From positions 1 to 38,021 of the forward strand of contig DIYL01000055.1 of the NCBI GenBank assembly GCA_002428985.1: a stretch of DNA of 38,021 bases. Reading direction: 5' to 3'. The stretch is from Anaerolineales bacterium UBA6055. GTDB lineage: Bacteria > Chloroflexota > Anaerolineae > Aggregatilineales > Phototrophicaceae. Under the pieces are notes generated by a model. The model made no database searches. It was not told the origin of the DNA and worked only from the letters and a program-made list of their open reading frames with translations. Both the position numbers and the translations under genes were made by a program. Below, piece by piece: positions 26,959-34,370 of the stretch (the first letter of the stretch is position 1; every line of letters begins with the position of its first letter).

Positions 26959-27595
26959 TGGATTCCACCATATCTGGACGGACACGTAATAAGAAAGAAA
27001 TAATCAAAACAGTGAAGACACCCTCAATAATTGCAAGTGGAATGTGAGCAATCATCAAAGTTGCGATGACAGCCTGCTCGGTTGCCACATCGATGTAGGT
27101 AGGAATGCTTGTCACGAGTAATGTGAAGGCAATCAATGCCGCTAATCCAAGCCCCAGTGATCCTCCAAGGAAGGCAAATATATTGGTGATCATTGTCCCT
27201 TTGAGATCGAGGCGATGCCTTAGCTGGAAGATACCAAAGGCTAACATTGCAGGGATACCCAACATCGTCGTATTCACGCCGAGTGTTGTGAGCCCGCCAT
27301 GTTGGAACATGACTGCTTGTAAAAATAATCCCACCAGAATCGCAGGAAACGCATACCATCCGAGTACGACACCAAGAATGCCATTTAAGATAAAGTGAAC
27401 ACTGGTCGGTGGTACAGGTATATGAATCCACGATGCAACGAAGAATGCCGCTGTCATCAATGCTGCTTTAGGAATATTTGCTTCTGGATCGGGTTGTTGA
27501 TTGATTTTACGTAATGAAAAAGCGGTCAATGCGCCTGCTGTAACATAACCGCCAATAATGACTTCTGGTGTCAAAATGCCATCTGGAATATGCAT
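26942..27595 (-). CDS. cbiM: Cobalt/nickel ECF transporter substrate-binding membrane subunit CbiM/NikM, 217 aa
   Basis: The protein begins MHIPDG, the N-terminal hallmark of CbiM/NikM, in which the amino terminus and His2 bind the metal ion. VHFILNGILGVVLGW and QAVMFQHGGLTTLGVN are the other conserved blocks, with a second metal-ligand histidine region. Six to seven hydrophobic segments place it in the membrane. It is the S component of the ECF transporter that takes up Co2+ or Ni2+. The two metals cannot be told apart reliably by sequence. The downstream gene starts inside its 3' end. A GGGGGGAT ribosome-binding site lies 12 or so bases before the ATG. I see no separate cbiN; the CbiL/NikL-like gene upstream probably takes that accessory role. 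Confidence 0.94.
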   Translation of the reverse strand: MHIPDGILTPEVIIGGYVTAGALTAFSLRKINQQPDPEANIPKAALMTAAFFVASWIHIPVPPTSVHFILNGILGVVLGWYAFPAILVGLFLQAVMFQHGGLTTLGVNTTMLGIPAMLAFGIFQLRHRLDLKGTMITNIFAFLGGSLGLGLAALIAFTLLVTSIPTYIDVATEQAVIATLMIAHIPLAIIEGVFTVLIISFLLRVRPDMVESNALAH

Positions 27596-27651
27596 TGGCT
27601 GTTTTTATCCCCCCGCTAAAAGCGTGATATAGTAGCGTAAGTCTTGCTAGT

Positions 27652-27665
27652 TGTAAATATTTACA
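27652..27665 (-). promoter_or_regulatory. Perfect 14-base palindrome upstream of the CbiM gene
   Basis: TGTAAATATTTACA is perfectly self-complementary and lies 57 bases before the CbiM ATG, in the only sizeable gap of the operon (27596-27684). Its A+T-rich dyad is like operators of Fur-family repressors, and the regulator is encoded in the same operon. Related sequences occur upstream of the first gene and of the regulator gene. The link to the regulator is inference. Confidence 0.5.
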
Positions 27666-27684
27666 TCTGTAGCTTATCTTATTA

Positions 27685-28311
27685 TCATGTTGCCGACTTG
27701 GGCTTACGACGCATGAAATAAAGTGCAGTCCCCACAAATCCCCAGATGACACTCACTGACATAATGATAATTTGTGCAGTTGTGAACCCACTCGTAGGTT
27801 GAGTGCCTGTCACTGATTGAACGGTTGATGGATCTGTTTCAAAGACGACTGTATCGCCATCCACAGTGAAGTCAATGTCACTTATGATTGTGACCTGTGA
27901 GCTATTACTGAGGGTAATCGTTCGCGCATTGTCCTCATTAGGTGTAGCGGTTATGGAGTTTGTTGGGTCAGGCATCATATCGGCTGTAATTTCGATATTA
28001 ATGAGGCCACCATGCCCTGCCTTACGCACCTGTATATCCCAGAAGCCTTCAATCGAGTAATCTGGTGTGAAGATATAAGACCCGTTCTCATCCATAACAC
28101 CTGTTGACCATGGATTGATCAGATCATTTGGCGCAAAAATGACAACAGCCGCTTCATTTAGGACTTCGCCTGTATCAAATGCAGCCATGACTGTGATTGC
28201 ACCTGAGGTGGCATCAATTGTATGATCAATGCGAACACCATGCGCTAAGATCTGCATGGTGCTCATCATGACTAGACAGGTTACGAAAAAGAGTCGCACA
28301 ATCTGTTTCAT
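27685..28311 (-). CDS. CbiL/NikL-like accessory protein of the nickel/cobalt transporter, 208 aa
   Basis: A signal peptide (about residues 1-22) ends at ILA-HGVRI, so the mature protein would begin with His, a recurring feature of these accessory proteins. It continues with an Ig/carboxypeptidase-regulatory-like fold: AITVMAAFDTGEVLNEAAVVIFAP, a turn with DENGSYIFTPD, and FWDIQVRKAGHGG. A C-terminal TM segment (about 178-200) ends in RRKPK, so it is anchored with its domain outside. NikL/CbiL proteins accompany CbiM in several nickel transporters and probably help deliver or gate the ion. The AGGA of the ribosome-binding site overlaps the upstream stop (7-base gap), indicating coupling. The gene is upstream of CbiM. 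I do not assign a symbol because the family boundaries are loose. Confidence 0.75.
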   Translation of the reverse strand: MKQIVRLFFVTCLVMMSTMQILAHGVRIDHTIDATSGAITVMAAFDTGEVLNEAAVVIFAPNDLINPWSTGVMDENGSYIFTPDYSIEGFWDIQVRKAGHGGLINIEITADMMPDPTNSITATPNEDNARTITLSNSSQVTIISDIDFTVDGDTVVFETDPSTVQSVTGTQPTSGFTTAQIIIMSVSVIWGFVGTALYFMRRKPKSAT

Positions 28312-28318
28312 AGAATTC

Positions 28319-29116
28319 CTACTCTAAATTACTCTCAAAGCAATGTCCTTCACCTGTGTGTCCCAGTGATGGCAAGACGTTGATATACGTTGCATAGTCT
28401 TCTTCTGATAATGCCATTTTAAGATCACTTAGCGATACATCAACCACACCATCGGTTGCGAGGGCTGCGAACATATCAAAACCCGGTGCTTCGGCATTGA
28501 GGGAATCTTCGAGCGGTGTTTCGGCATCACCAAAGATATGATCGAAGTGGAACGTCAGCTCAACATCACCTGTATCGCCTGCGGGTAAAACACCTTTTCG
28601 TTCATCGCCAACAAAGGCACCGCATGTGTAGGTAAAATCTTCCTCAACACGTAACACAAAGTCGATGGTTTCTCCATCTTTTTCGGCAACGCCATCCATG
28701 ACGACTGAATAGCCTTCAATTTCACCATCATTTGCCGGTGTCATCATCCATGCGACAGCGTTGTAGAAACCCTCAGGCGCATCCTCAACAGTATCAATCA
28801 GGATTGTATCGGCATCAGCATCACCTGCTGCAAGATCGATTATAATTTGACCGGGTAATCCGACCATCTGTGTGCTACGGGTCAATTCACCAGAAAATGG
28901 ATCGTAGGGTGGGTTGGTTTGATGAGCGCGGATATTAGACAATGAAACCCAGATGTTGTCGAAGCTGATGCCCCAGCCATCTTTTGAGACAAAGCCTTGG
29001 CGAACAAAATCTTCGCCATTGGCACGGAATTCTAAGCTACCTGTTGCGTCATCTTGTGCCATTAGAGTCGGTACACTAAGTATCATCAAGCATAGTAATA
29101 CAATAATTGTCCGCAT
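28319..29116 (-). CDS. Secreted protein of unknown function, first gene of the nickel/cobalt operon, 265 aa
   Basis: A clear signal peptide (1-20) ends TLMA-QDD. The mature domain is beta-rich and acidic, starting SLEFRANGEDFVRQGFVSKDGW and containing FDNIWVSLSNIRAHQTNPPYD. I cannot name the family with certainty. Two regions are suggestive of a metal site: FHFDHIFGDAE near residue 195 and LGHTGEGHC near the C-terminus, which carry His, Asp and Cys. A further Cys is in TYTCGAFVGDER. The gene heads the operon with CbiL, CbiM and CbiQO, so it may be an extracytoplasmic metal-binding partner, but this is inference only. The ribosome-binding site is AAGGAT about 9 bases before the ATG. Confidence 0.7.
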   Translation of the reverse strand: MRTIIVLLCLMILSVPTLMAQDDATGSLEFRANGEDFVRQGFVSKDGWGISFDNIWVSLSNIRAHQTNPPYDPFSGELTRSTQMVGLPGQIIIDLAAGDADADTILIDTVEDAPEGFYNAVAWMMTPANDGEIEGYSVVMDGVAEKDGETIDFVLRVEEDFTYTCGAFVGDERKGVLPAGDTGDVELTFHFDHIFGDAETPLEDSLNAEAPGFDMFAALATDGVVDVSLSDLKMALSEEDYATYINVLPSLGHTGEGHCFESNLE

Positions 29117-29166
29117 AATTTGTGATCCTTTTGTGCGATGTTATGGTCAAATAGTTTATAGTACAT

Positions 29167-29195
29167 ATTATTGCACATGTAAGATATTGCATCAA
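29167..29195 (-). promoter_or_regulatory. Candidate promoter of the nickel/cobalt operon, overlapped by an operator-like dyad
   Basis: On the minus strand TTGATG (29190-29195) and AATAAT (29167-29172) are separated by 17 bases, ending about 50 bases before the ATG at 29116. The spacer contains TGTAAGATATTGCA on the plus strand (29178-29191), an imperfect palindrome matching the dyad upstream of CbiM at 9 of 14 positions. A repressor there would block the polymerase. A second pair, TTACAT and TATAAA with 16 bases between, also overlaps the area. Confidence 0.4.
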
Positions 29196-29434
29196 GCAAT
29201 TCGAAATAATCGAATGGATTATAATGTGTTGGTTTGTGGCTAATAGATAAAATACCTAGCCGCTTGCCTGATACATCCAGCGTAGCAAGTCAGAAGATGG
29301 GATGAGTGGAATTCTTCAAATGAGGTGTGGGAGTTTTTCAGTCACTTTTCAGTTGCAACATTAAGTTAGAAAAGGCATACTTAGTCTTATTGCTGATAAA
29401 CTGAGTGATGAATCCTGATATGAACGCAATCGAC
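29196..29434. other. Intergenic region left of the IS1 copy, no feature seen
   Basis: From the operon promoter to the left end of the IS1-like element I find no reading frame with protein-like composition, no RNA gene and no good hairpin. It probably holds only the remnant upstream DNA of the two flanking genes before the insertion. Confidence 0.5.
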
Positions 29435-29458
29435 GGTAGTGGTTAAAAGGTAAGTGAT
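29435..29458 (+). repeat. Left terminal inverted repeat of the IS1 copy
   Basis: The first 24 bases of the element are complementary to the right end at 30185-30208, with four differences, three of them adjacent. It starts with the GGT typical of IS1 ends. Confidence 0.8.
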
Positions 29459-29483
29459 GAGTGTGATCTGATACACTAACCGC

Positions 29484-30200
29484 ATGATACAAGAAACCAC
29501 GACGTTTACTTGTCGATCATGCGGCAGTGTAAACATAATTAAAAATGGAACCAACAAATGTGGCAACCCACAATATCATTGTAAAGACTGTGGAGTGTAC
29601 CGCGAGCCCAAAGAGACCCATTCACAATAAACACAAGAGCAAGTCTTGCGGGCGGCACGCGAACGCGTGAGTCTGCATGGGATGGAGCGTATTTTCAAGG
29701 TACGCCGCCAGACGGTTGCCAAGTGGATTCGCGCTTAGCTACCTGTTGTTGCAGATACACTACTTCTGTATGAAGTTGGTGATGTGCTCGAAATCGATGA
29801 ATTGTGGTCGTTTGTACTTGGTAAACAGCACAAACGGTGGATCTGGGTGGCTTTATGTCGGCGGACGCGTCAAATTGTCGCTTTCTATATTGGGAACCGT
29901 GATGAGAAGGCCGCACAACAACTCGAACAACGCATTCCATATCCATATACACTCTGTCCGATGTATACCGACCAATACCGTGCTTATGACGGCATTTTGC
30001 CTGACCATCTGCACTGGGCAAAAGACAAAAAGAGTGGTGCAACATCTCACATTGAGCGATGGAACAACACTTTGCGACAACGATTAGCGAGGTTTGTTCG
30101 TAAAACCTTGTCGTTTTTCAAGTGTGACATCATGTACCATATTCTGCTAGAGTGGTTTATTATTGAATACAACTTGGAGGTGGTATCACTTACTAATTAA
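29484..30200 (+). pseudogene. IS1-family transposase with two in-frame stop codons
   Basis: One frame runs the whole length, from ATG 29484 to TAA at 30198-30200. It starts with a zinc-finger-like part, CRSCGSVNIIKNG then YHCKDCG, as in InsA. A helix-turn-helix-like segment (FKVRRQTVAKWI) follows, then the DDE domain with VLEIDELWSFVLG and YTDQYRAY holding the first two acidic residues and the C-terminal HIERWNNTLRQRLARFVRKT. The frame is interrupted by TAA at 29628-29630 and TAG at 29736-29738. These are not at the usual InsA/InsB shift site and need no frame change, so they are point nonsense mutations. The C-terminal part alone could be translated from GTG 29784, but it would lack the DNA-binding domain. 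Confidence 0.88.
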
Positions 30201-30208
30201 CCACCACC
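30185..30208 (-). repeat. Right terminal inverted repeat of the IS1 copy
   Basis: These 24 bases are the inverted match of 29435-29458 and overlap the last codons of the broken transposase frame, as in other IS1 elements. Confidence 0.8.
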
Positions 30209-30289
30209 AATCACCCCGTTTGCCTGATTATCATTTTTCACTTTAAAATTGATGCCATTCCTGTAACCTGCCCTGAATATCCTCGTATT

Positions 30290-30438
30290 GCTCTCCAAAA
30301 GTTATTGACCACATACTGGTAGCTCTACAGAATAGAGTTTTCACCTGACATCAAAATAATTCGTAACAATTACACTCAATACAGGGTGATTGCGTTATAC
30401 TTGATGCAAGCTAAACAGTCAGAAGCAGAAGGTCATTT
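30290..30438 (+). promoter_or_regulatory. Upstream region of the first kinase/AAA/TPR gene, shared with its paralogue
   Basis: Starting at GCTCTCCAAAA, this region parallels the one before the second paralogue (34223-34370). It shares the ATACTTGAT box (TATACT at 30396-30401 as a likely -10), a following AAGCTAAACA-like segment, and AAGGTCATTT directly before ATG. No strong -35 box is obvious. The AAGG is the likely ribosome-binding site. Confidence 0.45.
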
Positions 30439-33400
30439 ATGTCACAGGCGAAAATCATTAACAACCGCTACACGCTACTTGATAAACTCGGTCAAGGGGG
30501 TATGGGTGCGGTCTGGCGCGTTTACGATCGCTTGGAAGATAATGAGGTTGCTCTCAAGCAAGTGGCTAGATCACTTAGTGATATTGCGCTATCGACTCAA
30601 GGTGCGTTAGGCAGAAAAAAATCGGCACTTATTCAAGAATTTAGTTTGCTGGCTTCACTCCGTCATCCTAATATTATCTCTGTCTTGGATTATGGCATTG
30701 CCAATGGAAAACCCTTTTTCACGATGGAGTTAGTCAATCACCCGCAGAATTTTACTGAGGTGGCGCAGGACAAAACGCAACCTGAACAAATTGACCTCAT
30801 CATGCAAATCTTGCAGGCATTGCGTTACTTGCATCGTCGTGGGGTATTACATCGCGATTTAAAGCCTGATAATGTCCTCATCATTGACGGTAATCAGCTC
30901 AAGGTGCTCGATTTTGGCTTAAGCGTCAAGACCGAAATAGCCGAAGGTCGTGTTGGTACACTCGCTTACATGTCACCCGAAAGTTTAAAGAGTAATCAAA
31001 CCGTAGTGCAAAGTGACCTCTATACGGTTGGCGTTATGGCGTACGAGATGATCGCTGGTAAACGTCCTTTTCATCCACGTGATGTGAGAGGCATTGTGAC
31101 AAAACCTGCTGATATGACCCCACTAGACAATCATCCCGCTAAACTTGTCATTGAACGCCTATTGCTAAAGGATCCCCAAGATCGTTATGCAGACGCAGAT
31201 ACCTGTATTCAAGCGTTTCGGCGTGCGATGAATTTACCGGCTGCAGCTGAAAGTATCACGGTGCGTGAGAGCTATTTGCAAGCCAACACCTTTGTCGGAC
31301 GTGACACCGAGTTTGAAATGTTGACTGATCAGTTTGAACGCGTCTTGTTAAGTGGAAGTACTGCATTCTATTTGGTTGGTGGTGAATCGGGAGTGGGTAA
31401 ATCGCGCTTGCTGAATGAATTACGTATACAAGCTTTGGTATCAGGGGCAAACGTTTTGCGTGGTCAAGCGGTTGAGGGTGGCGGTTTGCCGTTCCAATTG
31501 TGGCGTAATATTGTGCGTCGTTTGGTGTTGATGGTTGATGTCACAGATACCCAAGCTGCCATATTGTCGGATATCGTGCCGGATATGAGTTTGCTCATTA
31601 GGCGACCTGTTGGAAAAGCCCCTGAGTCAGCTGGTAAGGCATATCAAGACCGCTTAGTGCGAACGATTATTGACCTGTTCCGCAATGTGAAACAGCCAAT
31701 GATGTTGTTATTAGAAGACTTGCAATGGGCAGACGAGAGTTTAGCTGTCCTGAAGCAAATTTTACTCGTCAGTGAACAATTGGATTATTTGATGATTGTG
31801 GGTAACTATCGTAATGATGAAGCACCGCATTTATCGGATGAATTAGCTGGCATGAAAATCATACAACTGAATCGCTTAGATCGAACGGCGATGCAAGAAC
31901 TCACAACATCTATGATAGGTCGGCAAGGCGCAAGCAAGCAAGTTATCGATTTGCTACAAAAAGAAACCGAAGGTAATCTCTTTTTCCTAGTGGAAACCTT
32001 CAGAGCATTAGCGGAAGAAACCGGAGGTTTAGAGCAGATTGGTAAGAAAACGTTACCTGCTAGTGTGTTTACGGGGGGTATGCAAGCCATTACCCGTCGC
32101 CGTCTGAGCAAGGTTGATGAACGGTACAGTGATATACAGACCCTTGCGGCAATCATCGGGCGTAAGATTGATACGCACCTCTTGCTACATGCTTATGATG
32201 ATGTAAGCGTACAAGCATGGCTTAGAAATGCTGCGGAGTATGATGTTGTAGCTATCCAAGACAACATATGGCGCTTTGCTCACGATAAATTACGCGAAAC
32301 AATTATCGCAGATATTCCCGACGATGAGCTATCCAAAATGCATCGCACTGTTGCCGAAACGATTGAAGCCATTTATCCTGATAATGAAGGATACAACGAC
32401 GCATTACTCCGGCATTGGCAACAGGTGGGTGACCTTGATAAGGTCTACTACTATACTTTGCTTGTTGCTGACAATATGGTTGAGATTAAGGGGGCTTATG
32501 CGGCAGTTGAAATCCTACTCCAAAGTCTATTAAATGACTTATCAACTGATGATACGCGCAGAATTACCCTTTTGAATCGTCTGGCAGAGAGTGTCATACG
32601 ACAGGGTAAATATGACTCGGGCAAGACCCATGCCACCTTAGCGAAGCAGCTTGCAACCCTACACGATGATTTGCGTGGGTTGGCAGATAGCCTCCATTTC
32701 CTTGGGGTGATTGCCAATAATCAAGGGGATTATAACCACGCAACCGACTTACATCAGCAAAGTCTTGCCATCAATCAGCAATTAGGCGACCAACGTACGA
32801 TCGCAAACAGTCTCAATAACCTTGGGCAGATTGCTTTTAGGCAAGGGGATTTTGAACGGGCAACTGGTTTGTATGAACAAAGCCTTGTCATCAGACAGCA
32901 AATGGGTGTCCAACGTGCAATCTCAATTAGCCTCAATAACCTCGGCGAGGTTGCGTCAAAGCAAGGGGATTATGAACGGGCAACGGTTTTGTATTATCAG
33001 AGCCTCGCTATTCGCCAAGAATTAGGTGACCAACACGGCATTGCAGATAGTCTCCTGAATCTCGGTATTATTGCATATAATCAAGGGGATTATGAACAGG
33101 CGACGGACTTATATGAGCGGAGTCTCGCCATTCGTCAGGAATTGGGCGACCAACAGGGCATTGCAGATATTCTTAATCATCTTGGGGTGATGACATCTAA
33201 GCAAGGGAATTATGAACGGGCGACGGACTTGTATGAGCAAAGCCTCACAATTAGGCAAAAATTAGGTGACCAAAGTGGTATCGCACACAGTCTCAATAAC
33301 CTCGGCGAGATTGCGTATCTTCAAGTAAATTATGAACGGGCAACCGACTTGTTCCAGCAAAGTCTCACTATCAGACAACGCTTGGACGACCAATTTGGCA

Positions 33401-34137
33401 TAGCAGACAGTCTCAATAACCTTGGGATTATTGCAATATCTCAAGAGGTGTATGTCCGTGCTACGGACTTGTATCAGCAATGTCTGGTAATCCGTCAAAA
33501 ATTAGGTGACCAACATGGTATGGCGTTGGTATTCAATAACCTTGGTATTATTGCATATAAGCAAGGGGATTATGAACGGGCGACTGACCTGTATCAGCAA
33601 AGCCTTGTTATTCGGCAAACATTAGGCAATCAGCGCGGTATCGCATACAATCTCATTAACCTTGGGGAGATGGCATATATGCAGGAAGAGTATGACAGTG
33701 CCAGTGATCTCTATGAACAAAGTCTGAAGATTATGCAACAAATAGGTGACCAAGTCGGCATCTTATTATCCCTCAGTTACCTCGGACGTATTGCTCAGAA
33801 GCAAGGACTGGTGGGACATAGGCAATTCTACCAGAGCCTAACCATCGCGCAGGAGATAAAGGTGACAGCCTATATTTTAATGAACATCGTTGGTTTTGCG
33901 GAATATTTTATCGGGCAAGGACACATTGAACGGGCAGGGCAGTTGGTTGGACTTGTCCAAAACCATCCCGCTCAAGATGGCGATGTTCGGCAATATCTTG
34001 AGGAAATTTTGCCTCAACTCGAAGCGAAACTCTCCCCAGATGATTTGCAAGTCACCCTTGAACAGGGTAAAGACCTTGATCTGGACACTGTCGTGCAAGA
34101 ATTACTCGACGAGTTCGACGAGGTTAACCTATTATGA
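30439..34137 (+). CDS. PknK-like Ser/Thr protein kinase with AAA ATPase and TPR repeats, 1232 aa
   Basis: The kinase domain (about 8-270) is complete: GQGGMGAV loop, Lys40, HRDLKPDN (138-145), DFG (158-160) and SPE (179-181). An AAA_16-type ATPase starts FVGRDTEFEML, with Walker A GESGVGKS (315-322), Walker B LLLEDLQWADE (about 423-433) and the GNYRNDE sensor-like segment. The C-terminal part is a TPR solenoid with nine 40-residue units (codons 755-1114). The order kinase, STAND-like ATPase, TPR is that of PknK-type regulators, which switch in response to a ligand bound by the repeats. No TM segment or DNA-binding domain is seen, so the output is probably phosphorylation of a partner in the cytosol. 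A near paralogue lies directly downstream. Target and signal are unknown. Confidence 0.93.
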   Translation: MSQAKIINNRYTLLDKLGQGGMGAVWRVYDRLEDNEVALKQVARSLSDIALSTQGALGRKKSALIQEFSLLASLRHPNIISVLDYGIANGKPFFTMELVNHPQNFTEVAQDKTQPEQIDLIMQILQALRYLHRRGVLHRDLKPDNVLIIDGNQLKVLDFGLSVKTEIAEGRVGTLAYMSPESLKSNQTVVQSDLYTVGVMAYEMIAGKRPFHPRDVRGIVTKPADMTPLDNHPAKLVIERLLLKDPQDRYADADTCIQAFRRAMNLPAAAESITVRESYLQANTFVGRDTEFEMLTDQFERVLLSGSTAFYLVGGESGVGKSRLLNELRIQALVSGANVLRGQAVEGGGLPFQLWRNIVRRLVLMVDVTDTQAAILSDIVPDMSLLIRRPVGKAPESAGKAYQDRLVRTIIDLFRNVKQPMMLLLEDLQWADESLAVLKQILLVSEQLDYLMIVGNYRNDEAPHLSDELAGMKIIQLNRLDRTAMQELTTSMIGRQGASKQVIDLLQKETEGNLFFLVETFRALAEETGGLEQIGKKTLPASVFTGGMQAITRRRLSKVDERYSDIQTLAAIIGRKIDTHLLLHAYDDVSVQAWLRNAAEYDVVAIQDNIWRFAHDKLRETIIADIPDDELSKMHRTVAETIEAIYPDNEGYNDALLRHWQQVGDLDKVYYYTLLVADNMVEIKGAYAAVEILLQSLLNDLSTDDTRRITLLNRLAESVIRQGKYDSGKTHATLAKQLATLHDDLRGLADSLHFLGVIANNQGDYNHATDLHQQSLAINQQLGDQRTIANSLNNLGQIAFRQGDFERATGLYEQSLVIRQQMGVQRAISISLNNLGEVASKQGDYERATVLYYQSLAIRQELGDQHGIADSLLNLGIIAYNQGDYEQATDLYERSLAIRQELGDQQGIADILNHLGVMTSKQGNYERATDLYEQSLTIRQKLGDQSGIAHSLNNLGEIAYLQVNYERATDLFQQSLTIRQRLDDQFGIADSLNNLGIIAISQEVYVRATDLYQQCLVIRQKLGDQHGMALVFNNLGIIAYKQGDYERATDLYQQSLVIRQTLGNQRGIAYNLINLGEMAYMQEEYDSASDLYEQSLKIMQQIGDQVGILLSLSYLGRIAQKQGLVGHRQFYQSLTIAQEIKVTAYILMNIVGFAEYFIGQGHIERAGQLVGLVQNHPAQDGDVRQYLEEILPQLEAKLSPDDLQVTLEQGKDLDLDTVVQELLDEFDEVNLL
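32701..33780 (+). repeat. Nine 120-base tandem units encoding TPR repeats
   Basis: Units start exactly every 120 bases (32701, 32821, and so on to 33661), each beginning CTTGGG/CTCGG and containing CAAGGGGATTATGAACGGGC in most copies. The shared protein pattern is LGxIAxxQGDYERATDLYxQ then LxIRQxLGDQxGIAxSLNN. The lack of any length variation and the high base identity between units point to recent expansion or homogenisation within the gene. Confidence 0.92.
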
Positions 34138-34222
34138 CGAATCTGCGAATGTTGCAAGCCTGCAAAGTTGTACGAGAAGCTGTGAATATGAAACTGTAAC
34201 TCGCTGAGAATATTCAAGTAGT

Positions 34223-34370
34223 GCTCTCCAAAACCTTGTTGATTACATACACAATAACACGTTATATATGTCTATAGATGGCGTTTTTTACTTGATACCA
34301 AAAATAAATTATAGCAATTGCATCCTTAGGCTATACTTGATATAAGCCAAACACGCAACAAAGGTCGTTT
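34223..34370 (+). promoter_or_regulatory. Upstream region of the second kinase/AAA/TPR gene
   Basis: This region aligns by eye with 30290-30438: it has the same GCTCTCCAAAA start, a TATACTTGAT box (TATACT at 34332-34337), and AAGGTCGTTT before ATG. TTATAG lies 17 bases before TATACT and may act as a weak -35. The duplication therefore included the regulatory DNA, so both genes probably respond to the same signal. Confidence 0.5.

Larger units (their letters stand above)
29435..30208 (+). mobile_element. IS1-family insertion sequence, about 774 bp, with intact terminal repeats
   Basis: The left end 29435-29458 (starting GGTAGTGGTTAA) and the right end 30185-30208 (ending TTAACCACCACC) are inverted copies that match at 20 of 24 positions. 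The total length of 774 bp is that of IS1 (about 768 bp). The transposase frame fills the interior but has two nonsense codons. The flanks AATCGAC (left) and AATCACC (right) share 5 of 7 positions and may be a worn target duplication. The element therefore looks old and unable to move itself. Confidence 0.85.

Noticed and set aside
27596..27684. Possible cobalamin or NiCo riboswitch before the CbiM gene
   Set aside because: The gap is only 89 bases and contains no recognisable conserved core; a short palindrome explains its structure better.
32701..33780. Regular tandem repeats as a CRISPR array
   Set aside because: The units are contiguous, in frame and coding (TPR), with no unique spacers.
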